A DNA stretch of 64,000 bases, from assembly GCA_007115705.1 (NCBI GenBank), contig QXEO01002115.1, positions 4,991,340 to 5,055,339 on the forward strand, in the 5' to 3' direction. Positions 45,240 through 55,124 of this stretch are shown here, one piece after another. The translations under genes were made by a program, and so were the position numbers. A model generated the notes under the pieces. That model was not told the DNA's origin. It made no database searches and was given only the letters and a program-made list of their open reading frames with translations. Numbering within the stretch: the first letter of the stretch is position 1; the number at the start of each line of letters is the position of its first letter. Origin of the DNA: Dactylis glomerata. Its lineage: Eukaryota; Streptophyta; Magnoliopsida; Poales; Poaceae.

Positions 45240-48200
45240 ATGGCGTCGTCCGCCCCCGAGCCGCCCCCGCCCCCACCACCACCCCCGGGAGGCGGAGAGG
45301 GCTCCGCCTCCACTAGATCTACCCCTATCGCGGTAGAGTTTGTACATCCGTCTAGTGTGCCAATTATGCCCCTCAACGTCGGAGAAGATTGGGAATCGGA
45401 GGGATCTAACACATGGATTCCATCTGGGTAAGCATCGTCTGCCTATGTGAATTAAGAGTAGGCAGTTTTTGAGCGCGAATCATTGTTGCTCAACTAACTG
45501 CGTTGCTTTTCGAATAGGATTGATGCAGCGCTAGCTTTTCGGCTGGTGGTTAGGCTGGATACTAGCTTTTTGTGTGATTCTGAACGCAATGTGAGCGGAT
45601 TTTACATCCCAACGGTGGTTGCAACTACCATCTCGTTGAGGGATTTAAAAGATAACATCTACGCTCAGTACCCCTGGGGCGCTGGCAATTCAGTTGATTT
45701 CTAATATTTCAACAGCACGGAGGAAAGATATGTTCCACTAATTTCCGACGAGGATCTGGGATTGCTTTTTGCTTTAAATAATTCTTGCCGTGTCGGTAAA
45801 ATTCGTATCCATGTGGACATGGTCCAGTCATCATCTGGTGTTGGGGCATCATCAGGTGGTCGGGCATCATGTCTCTCTAGTGTTGCTGCCTCTGCTAATC
45901 GTGTGCGCCGCCCCACTCCTTGTAGTTCCACAGCAGCACCATCTGTCCCCAGTGCTAGTGGTAGCCAGATCGTTCCTGCGGTCGATGTGGAGGACGATGC
46001 AGAGATTGAGGATCCGTCTTCTCAAGATGATGAGGATGAGTTGATGTTTCCTGAATTGGTAGATCGATGAAGTAAGCAGGCAATGGAGGATCAATACATG
46101 GAAGATATTGCACAAGGTGCCAGATTTAATGACACTGATGATGAAGAGAAGGATGAGAACAATGACAGCCTTGTTTTAGCCGATTATGAAGGTGATGACT
46201 TGCCAACAATTGAGTGGAACAGGGAAGATCCTCAGCTTGCAGAAGGCACTGTATTTCAAACGATGATGGACTGTCGTAATGCAATTACTACATATTGCAT
46301 TCTCACCAAGAATGATTATGAGGTTATTAAAAGTGAGCCAGGTAGGTTCACAGTTAAGTGCCCATACAAGAGGTGTAGGTGGAGGCTGCATGCATCCACA
46401 ATGCTCAGAAGCACCATGGTTCAGGTACTGCGCCAACCAGTTGTGTATTTTAGATCATGGTGTAAAATTTGTTAACTGTTACTGACATCCCTTATAATTA
46501 TGTTTCAGATAAAGAAGAACTCGATCGACCATACTTGTCCACCTCGAGCGGGAGCGCCAGAGGAGAAATCAAAGCTTGCGAAGACTAGGTGGTTGGCATA
46601 TGCAATCATAGATTGGCTAAGAGAAACTCCATCACTTGGTCCAACAACACTCATAAAATTGATATCTGATAAGTTTAATATAAACATACCTTACATGAGG
46701 ATGTTCTATGCAAAGGAAATGGCTCTTGACAGGATCAATGGTCCATGGAATGAAAGTTTTCAGTTGCTTTACACTTTCAAAGCTGAAGTGGAGATGGCTA
46801 GTCCAGGCAGTGTTGTAGCGATAGACAAGCATACAGTTCCCTACAAATTGAAAAGCGGGAGGATAATGCAGAAGGAATGTTTTAGAAGGGCTTTTGTTTG
46901 TTTCAAAGCTTGCTGGAAAGGCTTTCTGGACGGTTGCAGACCTTATTTGGCCGTGGATGCTACAGCTCTTGATGGAAGGTTTAAAGGACAACTAGTTGCT
47001 GCTACTGCAATTGATGAACACAATTGGATGTTCCCTGTTGCTTATGGAGTTTTGGAGGTTGAGTCAGAGGAAAGTTGGACTTGGTTTCTGCAGAATTTGC
47101 ACGACCTTATAGGTCATCCACTAGGACTTACTATCCACACAGACGCTTGCAAAGGTTTGGAGAGTGCAGTAAAAGCAGTATTCCCTAGAGTGGAGCATAG
47201 GGAATGTATGCGACACTTGGTACAGAATTTTACAACGAAATTCAAGGGTAAAGTTTATACTGACAACCTATGGCCAGCTGCATATACATGCAGCATTAGG
47301 AAGCATCTATTTCATTTGGAAGTGTTGTATAAACAAAAACCTGGGGTGAAGGAGTACTTGGATGAACATCATGGTAGGGTGTGGTCAAGAAGCCAATTCA
47401 ATGAAATTTGCAAGGTAGACTATGTAACAAGTAACCTTGCGGAGAGTTTCAATGTAAAGGTCAAGTCATTGAAAGGGCTTATGCTGTAGCAAATATTTGA
47501 TAAGATTAGGCAGATGATCATGATAAAGATCGTTCTGCGTCAAAGAATTGCAGCCACAAAATATGTTGGCCATCTCATGCTCCCATCTTTGATTAAGTCT
47601 TTGCATGCCAGGGCAAAACAATTGAAGATGAAATGCATCAGAAAAGGAATGGAGGCTGAGGTAACCTACACTGACAGTAAAAACAGGCAGTGGAGGTATC
47701 CAGTGAGTTTGGTTGATAGGACATGCCATTGTAGGCGATGGCAGATCCGTGGGATACCCTGCAGACACGCATTGTTTTTCATGAGTGTTATAGCGGGTGC
47801 AGAAGGTGAAATTGATCAGTATGTGTCAGAGTATTTCTCTATTGCCAAATTTAGGGCTGCATATGCTATGAATGTTCCTACCTTGTTGGGAAAAGACCAA
47901 TGGATGAAAGTCGATCCAGGCTTCAAACTGTACTCTCCAGTTTTGACTAGACCGGCAGGTAGGCCGAGGAAGAATAGGATCAGAGCTAGTGCAGAGGGTG
48001 GTGCACCGATTCGACGACGTAAGTGCAAACGTTGTGGAACCCCTGGACACATTGCTAGGCTTTGTAAAAATCCAGTTAACCCAACTTTTAGAATGGAAGA
48101 TCAGGCAGGAGCAGCAAATGCAGAGGAGAATGAAGCAGCAATTCAACATGAGGAGATTGAAGAAATGGATCGAGAGCTGCTTGAACCGATGGATCGAGAG

Positions 48201-48614
48201 TTGCTTGAACCGATGGATCGAGAGCTGCTTGAACCGATGGATCGAGAGCTGCTTGAACAGATGGATCGAGAGCTGCTTGAAACGATGGATCAAGAGCAGA
48301 GGGAACAGATGGATCAAGAGGCCACTGAAGCAATGGATAGACAGCTGAGTGAAGCAATGGATCGAGAGCTGGGTGAACCGATGGATCAAAAGCAGATTGT
48401 AGAAGCAAGGGAAGAAAATGCATTTGAAGAAATAGCACAAGCTTCGTATGATATGGTTGTCTCGGTCTTGGCACAACCCGAAGAGAAGAAGAAGAACAAC
48501 AAGAAAGATGGCAAAAGGAAGGTAAACACCGGTAATATCCCTGGTAGGGTTACCCGGAGTAAGGTGGTGAACCCAGCGAGTCACACCAGGAGCAAGAGAA
48601 AGATTTTATTTTGA
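45240..48614 (+). pseudogene. MuDR-family transposase gene with three in-frame stops
   Basis: Exons 45240-45427, 45518-46424 and 46509-48614 join in frame (GT-AG), 1066 codons. Domains in order: Pro-rich start, PB1-like domain (about 45560-45820), acidic linker, MuDR DNA-binding zinc region (NDYEVIKS ... CPYKRCRWRLHA, about 46310-46395), MULE DDE domain (LAVDATALDGRFKGQ and HTDACKGL carry two catalytic Asp), SWIM zinc finger (CHCRRWQIRGIPCRHALFF, about 47728-47784) and CCHC knuckle (CKRCGTPGHIARLC, about 48025-48066). The C-terminus is a repeated MDRELLEP tail. Nonsense codons are TAA 45702-45704, TGA 46068-46070 and TAG 47487-47489. No frameshift is seen, so decay is recent. It probably cannot mobilise itself unless stops are read through. 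Confidence 0.9.
48166..48405 (+). repeat. Coding minisatellite in the transposase tail
   Basis: A 24-bp unit (GATCGAGAGCTGCTTGAACC and ATG) is repeated about ten times, perfect in the first four and degenerating after. It encodes MDRELLEP-like octapeptides with strong acidic/basic alternation, likely a helical linker or interaction tail. The repeat length keeps the reading frame. Confidence 0.9.
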
Positions 48615-49555
48615 ACAATTAATTTGAATTTGTATGAACAATTTGTATTGGGGATCCCTTTGTATTGAATTCGAACTAGTGTGACGTTCCCAAGTTTGTA
48701 TGTTGAATAATCACAATAATGTATGTGTTATTTGCAAGTTTTCTATGGTCATGCACCTCGAATAAGTTCATTTTCTAAGTGACTAAACTCAAAAAATATA
48801 TTTTTGGGTTTAGTTTAATTCAAAATAATTCAAAACATGGTGGAACCTTCCCATGGAGTCTTGTTATGTTACCTACAACCTAGAGAAATAATAATGGAAA
48901 AGGAAATATAGAGATATGAAGTTTCCCTTTCCCAAAACCACTTCCTAGTCCATGAGCTACTAGCTATGAAGATGCAGGGCTTTCTACTCAACACACCTCC
49001 CAAATACCCACTATGCTTACAAACTTTGTCCAAATGAGTCCAAATTCGTCACACTTGTGTATCTTTGAATTGCAAACAATATCACATCGGCCAAAATGTA
49101 CTATATTATTCAAATAACACAATCTAACAATTTTTATACCAAAAGCTTTAATTTCTCTTACTCCCTTTATTATTTGGGTGCCCCTGTTTTACTTAGTTTT
49201 ACTTAGTTTTCCCCCTCCGGGTTCACTTGTTTTACTCAGTCCTACTCAGTTTTGCCCTTCCGATAAACATTTCCTCACTTTTCCCCCTCTTAGTTCTACT
49301 CAGTTTTCCTCACTTGTACTCACTGGCTGATCTCTGATTGGTCGAGATGTATGTCACACGAATCTTGATTGGTTGATAGCTCAACGTACGCTTGCACCGT
49401 TGGATGATTTATGATCGGACGGCCTGTATATCTCTCTCTACCTCGATGGACGCATACGGAGAGAAGAGCAGAGCACATACCTACCAACCCTAGCAGTCGC
49501 ATATTCCAGTCGCATCTTCCTCTCTTACTCTGGCGGTCGCGGCGACGCGGATCTG
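48615..49555. other. MULE interior; second TIR-like segment
   Basis: The 3' flank of the transposase, without genes. At 49165-49320 the sequence GGGTGCCCCTGTTTTACTTAG...CAGTTTTCCCC resembles the terminal repeat vocabulary of this MULE (GTGCCCCTGG...CAGTTTTCCCC). It may be the end of an older, related element captured inside. No matching inverse partner was found. Confidence 0.5.
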
Positions 49556-49715
49556 CAGCGTGCGTGCATGCGGCGGCGCGGATCTAACCGTGCGTGCGGC
49601 GGCGCGGATCTAACCGTGCATGCGGCGGCGCGGATCTAACCATGCGTGCGGCGGCGCAGATCTAATTGTGCGGTGACGTGGATCTAAGAGTGCCGGTGAG
49701 GATCTAACCCTCAAA
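49556..49715 (+). repeat. Minisatellite of about 27-30 bp units
   Basis: Units of GCGTGCGGCGGCGCGGATCT + AACC are repeated about four times, then decay. Directly precedes the tandem-repeat ORF and could be its leader. Confidence 0.85.
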
Positions 49716-49725
49716 AATAGTTAAA

Positions 49726-50337
49726 ATGTCTCTCTCTGTCTCACTTTCGTTTATCTTCTCAGATCTGTTGATGATGAAGAACACCAAAACGTTGGCCGTG
49801 CCGACAGTGGTCAACGATGCCAAGATCATTGAAGCCATCGCCTACAACATCGCTGCGACGGCACAGATCCAGCCTTCAATGTCGGAGCCTGCCGATGTCT
49901 CACTTCCGTTGCCCTCCTCAGATCTGTTGCTGATGGACACCAAGACGGCGGCCGTGTCGATAGTGGTTATCGATGCCAAGACGATTGAAGCCATCGCCTA
50001 CAACATCAATGCGACGGCGCAGATCTAGCCTTCAATGTCAGAGCCTGCCGATGTCTCACTTCCGTTGCCCTCCTCAGATCTGTTGCTGATGAAGGACACC
50101 AAGAGGGCGGCCGTGTTGACAGTGGTCATCGATGCCAAGACGATTGAAGCCATCGCCTACAACATCGCTGCGACGGTGCAGATCCAGCCCTCCTCAGATC
50201 CGTCGCTGATAAAGTACACCAAGACAGTGGCGGTGCCAAGAGTGATTGCGAAGCCGCAGATCCAGCCCTCCTCCATGTCCGAGTTTGCGGATGGCGCAGA
50301 TGACCACCCCTCAGCCGCAAATTGGGATAAATTATGA
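49726..50337 (+). pseudogene. Tandem-repeat ORF of unknown function in the MULE
   Basis: A frame from 49726 is broken by one in-frame TAG (50026-50028) and continues to the stop at 50335-50337. It is built from a roughly 50-residue unit repeated three times plus a partial fourth. Each unit contains SDLLLM-K-DTK, then VVIDAKTIEAIAYNIAATAQ and a MSEPADVSLPLPSSD spacer. I do not recognise the unit. The single stop and repeated structure suggest either a decayed captured exon or a noncoding satellite that happens to be open; exact unit-to-unit protein conservation favours former coding. Confidence 0.45.
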
Positions 50338-50690
50338 TAAATTTGTATTTTTCAATTTCAAATTGGGATAAAATTGTTCGAACTACTACCTCCGTCTCAA
50401 AAAAAGCTTCTCCACTTTCTCGATGTGTCCCTGTACATCCGAATGTATGATTTGAATTCTATCCCAACTTGATTGGGAAGATTGATATGTATTTGATCCG
50501 AGAGGCTGGTACATGCTTTCACTTTTGGGATCCCTTCACTTTTATAAGATGTTCATGCATGCTAAAATTATCGCGCGCATTACTTAGCACAACTAGGAAA
50601 TTGTACGCCAAAATACAGTGGTTAGAGCCACACCAAAATACAGTGGTTAGAGCCATCTACTGAATAACAATTCTATACTATCTAAATCAT

Positions 50691-51225
50691 CTACCACAAC
50701 AACATAACTGCTAGGATAGGGATGACACCTAATAAAACTGCCCAGATGAATCTACTTTTCGCCACTCCCATCACTTGAAGTTCATGTTCTAGATTTTCTA
50801 CCATTTGATCAAATACGGCAAGATCTGTCTCAAGTATCAACTTCTCCTTGCGAATAAGCTCTGAATTCTTCTTTTCTTCCTCCACAGTACGTTTCAGCTC
50901 GAATATCATCAGGTTTTTACGGGCCAATTCATCACCTAAATTGGCCACATTCTCCTCGAAATCCATCCTCTGGCTACACCACTGGGTTGATTCATCTTGG
51001 TATGCAATGTACCATGGATCATTGGCTTGCCTGGCAAACTGTACAATAATGGAAAAAAGAACAACTGAAATCACTCCAACAGGCCATGGCGGCACTTCAA
51101 ATTCAACAGTAGTACAGTGAGCAGAAGCTAGATACCTGCACTTCCGACGAGGTAGGAGAAGTAGAATGTGGCCACGACATGATCGAATCCCCACCCTCGC
51201 TGGTGTACCCGCTACGACCAGACAT
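50691..51225 (-). CDS. Coiled-coil protein with C-terminal membrane anchor, MULE cargo (2 exons, 145 aa)
   Basis: Model: exon 1 51225-51136 (MSGRSGYTSEGGDSIMSWP...), intron 51135-51039 (GT-AG, phase 0), exon 2 51038-50691. A short Ser/Pro-rich start is followed by FARQANDPWYIAYQ, a long charged heptad-like helix (about residues 50-125, ELARKNLMIFELKRTVEEEK) and a hydrophobic C-terminus (FIWAVLLGVIPILAVMLLW), i.e. a tail-anchored coiled-coil layout. The family is not recognised. The clean intron and lack of stops contrast with the decayed transposase. It lies inside the MULE, opposite to the transposase, so it is either a captured gene or an accessory MULE gene. The start is uncertain: an in-frame second ATG lies 15 codons later. 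Confidence 0.6.
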
Positions 51226-51723
51226 TGAGGACTATTTCGCACCTGCAAACTCCAATAAATTACGGGAACCAAATCGATTAGGGAGCGGGGGAGGCAGAAG
51301 CGGAGGTCTTACCAAGCTATACTACCAATTGGTGCGTGGAACAAATCCCGGTCGTCGTGGGCGGCGGATCTGCTTGCGGCGGACTTTTCTGCGGTGGGTA
51401 CAATGCGTGCGGACGAAACAAGTGCTGGAGCCGTGGTTGACGTGCAGCGTCGCAGTCCGTCCGACGCCGCCGGGGGACAGAGCCGGCGGCGCGACGAGGC
51501 GCCGGTGATGGCTGCTCCGTCCGAGGGTGGGGAACGAGCTGCCAGCGGTTCTCCGATGACTAATGAGATACACAACACTAGGTTCCAGCCATGTTTAGCA
51601 TAAGATTCACTTTAGATTAAGCTGCGAAAATAGTCACCTGCTGGGTCTAGCTTAAGAAAAATTATTTAGCGAACTTGTTGCTTCTCTCTAACTAAAAGCA
51701 GGGATATATGCCTTTTCACTAAG

Positions 51724-51985
51724 GGCGACCCTAGCGATCATTGGCTGAGGCGGCCCCACAGAGCGGCTCTATATGATTTTCTCTAAATAAATAGACAACC
51801 CCAGCGGTCATTGGCTGCGGAGGCCCCACAGAGCGGCAATATAGGATTTTCTCTAAATAAATTGACGACCCCACTGGTCATTGGCTGTGGCAGCCCCACA
51901 GAGCGGCAATATATGTCTTTTCCTGAAAAATACACGAGCCCACTGGTCATTGGCTGCGGCAGCCCTATAGAGCGGCCCCATTTGT
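51724..51985. repeat. Sub-terminal tandem repeat of the MULE (about 70 bp, 4 copies)
   Basis: Units contain CACTGGTCATTGGCTG.GGC, then GCCCCACAGAGCGGCAATAT and TTTTCTCTAAATAAAT, at about 51724, 51795, 51865 and 51935 (last one shortened). They lie just inside the right terminal repeat and have no counterpart at the left end. They could be protein-binding repeats or part of the cargo gene's promoter. Confidence 0.8.
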
Positions 51986-52055
51986 CATTGGCAGCACCGC
52001 GTATACAATTAGTAAATAAAATGGCCCACACGTCAGCGATAGATGGATGGATGCT

Positions 52056-52294
52056 CCGACGTGTCTCCGGACCCTACCCGTCAGCACCATTCAAAAGCAT
52101 CGGTCAATTCACATCCACCGCGGCTCCCTAGCCGTCACCGGTAACGGTCAAGGCCTCTGACCAGACCGCAACCCTCACGTCCGAGCGTCTGCGAGGGGTT
52201 TCAAACTAGAGCGAGGGGAAAACTGAGGAAAAGTTAAGCGGCTGGGGAAAACTGAGCACAACTAAGGACCCGAGGGCACGAAAATAGAAATCCC
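52056..52294 (-). repeat. Right terminal inverted repeat of the MULE
   Basis: Inverse of 44899-45138. It ends AAAATAGAAATCCC at 52294, followed by the target duplicate. Confidence 0.85.
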
Positions 52295-52854
52295 ATAAAA
52301 AAGAACTCAAATGTTACCAAAAAGAAGAGTTCAATTGATACGTACACGAAGAACATCGTCTACAAAGAGATACTTACATCATAGGTAAGATATTTGGCAC
52401 TTGTACTTTTCGTATCATAGTTTTTTAATTTTTAGCTATATACTATATTCAAAATAAAATAATTATTTTGTGCAGATCAACACTATTATGGTACTAAATG
52501 CTATCGCGAAATTTCGAGGTCTGATGCAGATCTGCTCTCTCATTTATGTGTGTAGCTCAGGCGAAAGATATGTTTTCTCTAAGCATGTCGCGGTACTAAA
52601 CATGACTTTGGAATGAGGAGTTTATGCGTGCACCTGTAGTATTTTATGATAATATTTGTTAACTATCATATTAAATCTATTTATGTGTTGATGTTAAGAC
52701 CAAGTTACATTGAATTTATTTATGTATTGGTGTTAAATCCAAGTTCCGTGTCATCTTTTTGGACATGTTCAGTGATGGTCGACTCTTGTATTTTAACTAT
52801 TTTTATTCTTTTATCAGTTTTATTACCCGTGGCAACGCACGAGCATTTTACTAG

Positions 52855-53792
52855 TTTAGTTAAAAGTCAACATACACTAAGTTTGTCTAGTTATATAGAA
52901 ATAAATATGCACGATACCAAATCTATATCAGTGGATTAACCATAAAATATATTCCTGTAATATATTTATTCAACAATATAGATATTGATATTTTCTACTC
53001 CCTCCGTCTAGGTTTTTTAGTCTTACACGTAGTTCTAGGTCATCAACTTGAAAACTTGTATATGTTCTAGTTGAATCGGTACGTGACCTGAGGGAGGCGA
53101 GTAGGAGGCGGCGACCACATACCCATCTAGGGTTCTGTTTCCCTCGCTGACGCCGACGCTGCCGTGGTCCGCTCCACCTTAGGTGGCCTTAGGGCCTTGG
53201 AGGTGTGGTGGACCACGGCCCCGCCGGCGTGGGGGGGGGGGGGTTCTGATTTTTGTTAGGTTGTTTTTCTGTATCTTTTTTAGGATGGTGAGGCAGTGGC
53301 TACATCCTGAAGGCATAATAAGGTCCTCCCCATCCTATCCTCGCTTTGGTGGGCATCTAGCGCTAATGGAGGACACGTGGAATCGTGTGCCCGGCTGTGG
53401 TCGGTTTTCATATTCGTAGGTGTGGTTTTTAGGTCAGTCTCTTCTGATCTACAGTTGTTATCATTGGCGATGGTTCTCGTGCGCTAGTCCTTTAGGGTCT
53501 TAGCACGACAACTTCCCGTCTATCTACTATAACAAGCTCTACTATGACAAGCTTTGCTCTGCTCCGGTGAAGGAGGGGCGAGGAAGGCGGCACGCTTTCG
53601 GCTCAAATTAATGAGTATGGAACCGAATGAGTATTAATTAGTCAAATTAATGATATAATTATGAGTATTAACTTTTGACTAAGTTGACGACCTAGAACTA
53701 TATGTACTACTACATGTTCGGTCAAATTTAGAACATATTAACTTCTGGCCAAATTTATATGCCTTGCTTTACGGTATGGAGTTAGTAACTAC
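52855..53792. mobile_element. Composite: Stowaway-like pieces around a GC-rich retroposon-like insert
   Basis: CTCCCTCCGTCTAGG (52998) opens a Stowaway-like stretch whose arm TAGTTCTAGGTCATCAACTT reappears inverted as AAGTTGACGACCTAGAACTA (about 53680-53700). Between them (about 53090-53600) lies GC-rich DNA with a G13 run (53231-53243) and no intact frame, like the 5' region of a plant non-LTR element. It is the last part of the foreign DNA separating VTL-B from its distal upstream block. Confidence 0.5.
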
Positions 53793-53807
53793 TCTCCTGA
53801 GATCCAC

Positions 53808-53814
53808 TATAAAG
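53808..53814 (+). promoter_or_regulatory. TATA box of VTL copy B
   Basis: TATAAAG, 104 bp before the ATG. Homology with copies A and C begins only at about 53793 (CTCCTGAGATCC), so copy B retains just its core promoter next to foreign upstream DNA. Confidence 0.8.
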
Positions 53815-53911
53815 CCACGCCAACGGAGCGTGTGTCCTCCACACTACTGCCAGACACCACCATCCCAAACAATCTCCATCACTGCATCGATTGCATTCTC
53901 AGCTAACTGCC

Positions 53912-54532
53912 ATGGCCGTGAACGACACCAAGCTGGCCGACGCTGAGAACCCTGCCGCGACGAAGTACAGCGGCGACTCCGACGACACGGACTTCTCTGG
54001 GCGGGCCAACTGGCTGCGTGCGGCGGTGCTGGGCGCCAACGACGGCCTGGTCTCGACCGCCTCCCTTATGCTGGGCGTTAGCGCGGTGAAGCACGACGTG
54101 CGAGTGATGGTGGTGTCCGGGTTCGCCGGCCTGCTGGCGGGGGCGTGCAGCATGGCTATCGGGGAGTACGTCTCTGTCTGCTCCCAGCGAGACGTGGAGC
54201 TCGCGCAGCTGACCCGCGACGGCAAGCGGGGCGGCGAGGAGGAGAGGGCCCTGCCGAGCCCTGTCCAGGCCGCGGCGGCCTCGGCGCTGGCCTTCTCCGT
54301 GGGGGCGCTGCTGCCGCTGCTCGCGGCCGGGTTCATCGTCGAGTACAGGCTGCGGGTGGCCGTGGTGGTCGCCGTGGCGACCATAGCGCTGGCTGCGTTC
54401 GGGTGCGTCGGGGCCGTTCTTGGCCGGGCGCCCGTGATGAGGTCCTGCTCCAGGGTAGTGGTGGGCGGGCTCGCCGCCATGGGTGTCACCTTCGGCCTCA
54501 TGCGGCTCTTCCGCACCAGCCTGGCGGCCTGA
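53912..54532 (+). CDS. VTL: Vacuolar iron transporter-like protein, copy B, 206 aa
   Basis: Same family and five-segment topology as copy A. ATG at 53912 (MAVNDTKLADAENP) sits in a CCATGG context and matches copy C. The first segment carries GANDGLVSTASLML, the second AGACSMAIGEYVSVCSQRD. Differences from the paralogues are few; the most notable are FIVEYRL, where copies A and C have FIVGYRL (a charged residue at the end of segment 3), and a longer C-terminus (LFRTSLAA). No stop or frameshift, despite the promoter-side insertions. Whether it is expressed with only the core promoter attached is open. Confidence 0.93.
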   Translation: MAVNDTKLADAENPAATKYSGDSDDTDFSGRANWLRAAVLGANDGLVSTASLMLGVSAVKHDVRVMVVSGFAGLLAGACSMAIGEYVSVCSQRDVELAQLTRDGKRGGEEERALPSPVQAAAASALAFSVGALLPLLAAGFIVEYRLRVAVVVAVATIALAAFGCVGAVLGRAPVMRSCSRVVVGGLAAMGVTFGLMRLFRTSLAA

Positions 54533-55107
54533 ACAGAAGTTCAGAAGATCAACATTGGCGGTGGCGGCAGTGACGGACCTTGAAAGAAATCTAAGGGGGG
54601 GCCAAAACTACCATATGTCTGTAAAATATATGAGTGATTAATCATACAACCCCAATAAAAATTAGAATTTCTTGCATCTAGAAAAAATTGGAATGAGCTT
54701 GTTTAGAGCTTTTTACATTTGCTTACAAAATACTTCTTTGCGTCTTACTCTAAAATAAAGAATAGTACCAAAAAAATATAACTTATGGGTGGAGGTAACC
54801 ATCATAGAACACTTGAATTAAGTAGTAACTTCTTTGAACAATAGTTTCCTCTTAACAATTCAAACTGATCCATATGGTGCCTTGCAAAGTGACCTGGGAC
54901 TGGATGGGATCAGGCAAACATTCACGTGGAGTACAAGCTCTCACGAACCGAAAATTTGATCGATCGACGGTGTATGTGCTGCTTAAAGTTATGCCTTCCC
55001 TGAATATGATCTTTTGGACTAAAGTACAACACGAAATAGAACATTTCCTGAGTGTGAGTGCTTTCTGTGTGCTATCTATCGGGCACTTGGCGAAAAGCTC
55101 CACGCCG
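54533..55107. other. VTL-B 3' flank, no gene
   Basis: Short 3' region then AT-rich intergenic DNA; nothing recognisable. Confidence 0.45.
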
Positions 55108-55124
55108 ACCACGTATCCTTTTTT

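Larger units (their letters stand above)
44899..52294 (+). mobile_element. MuDR-type Mutator element (MULE), about 7.4 kb, with extra ORFs
   Basis: Long terminal inverted repeats (about 235 bp) start GGGATTTCTATTTT and end AAAATAGAAATCCC. Flanking 9-bp duplicates are ATAAAAAAA (44890-44898) and ATAAAAAAG (52295-52303), 8 of 9 matching. Contents in order: transposase (45240-48614), a minisatellite leader and tandem-repeat ORF (49.55-50.34 kb), a minus-strand two-exon ORF (51225-50691) and about 70-bp sub-terminal repeats (51.72-51.99 kb). The near-identical repeats and duplicates indicate a recent insertion. It interrupts the Helitron helicase exon. Confidence 0.92.
44619..52384 (+). pseudogene. 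Helitron PIF1-like helicase C-terminus, split by the MULE
   Basis: The left part (44619-44898) encodes GKRIFLPRIPL, then MTVNKAQGQ, GIYLPEPVFSHGQLYVALSR (helicase motifs V-VI region). A short piece between FKRKQFP and MTVNKAQ is missing relative to the family. The frame resumes right of the MULE (52295-52384), ending TKNIVYKEILTS and TAG at 52382-52384. The continuing frame on each side of the MULE shows that the helicase exon was whole when the MULE landed. Upstream helicase motifs are absent, so it is non-functional. Confidence 0.85.
44598..52854 (+). mobile_element. Helitron remnant (3' part), interrupted by a MULE
   Basis: The 3' terminus is classic: CCCGTGGCAACGCACGAG (52827-52844) forms the terminal hairpin with one mismatch, followed 6 nt later by the CTAG end (52851-52854) and a T. 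The coding part is the C-terminus of the PIF1-type helicase. The 5' part and Rep domain are missing, and the left junction is only approximate (where VTL-B upstream homology ends). Apart from the MULE only about 0.9 kb of Helitron sequence remains. Confidence 0.85.

Noticed and set aside
48166..48405. CRISPR-like array (24-bp regular repeats)
   Set aside because: No unique spacers; the repeats are contiguous and in frame within a transposase gene of a plant genome.
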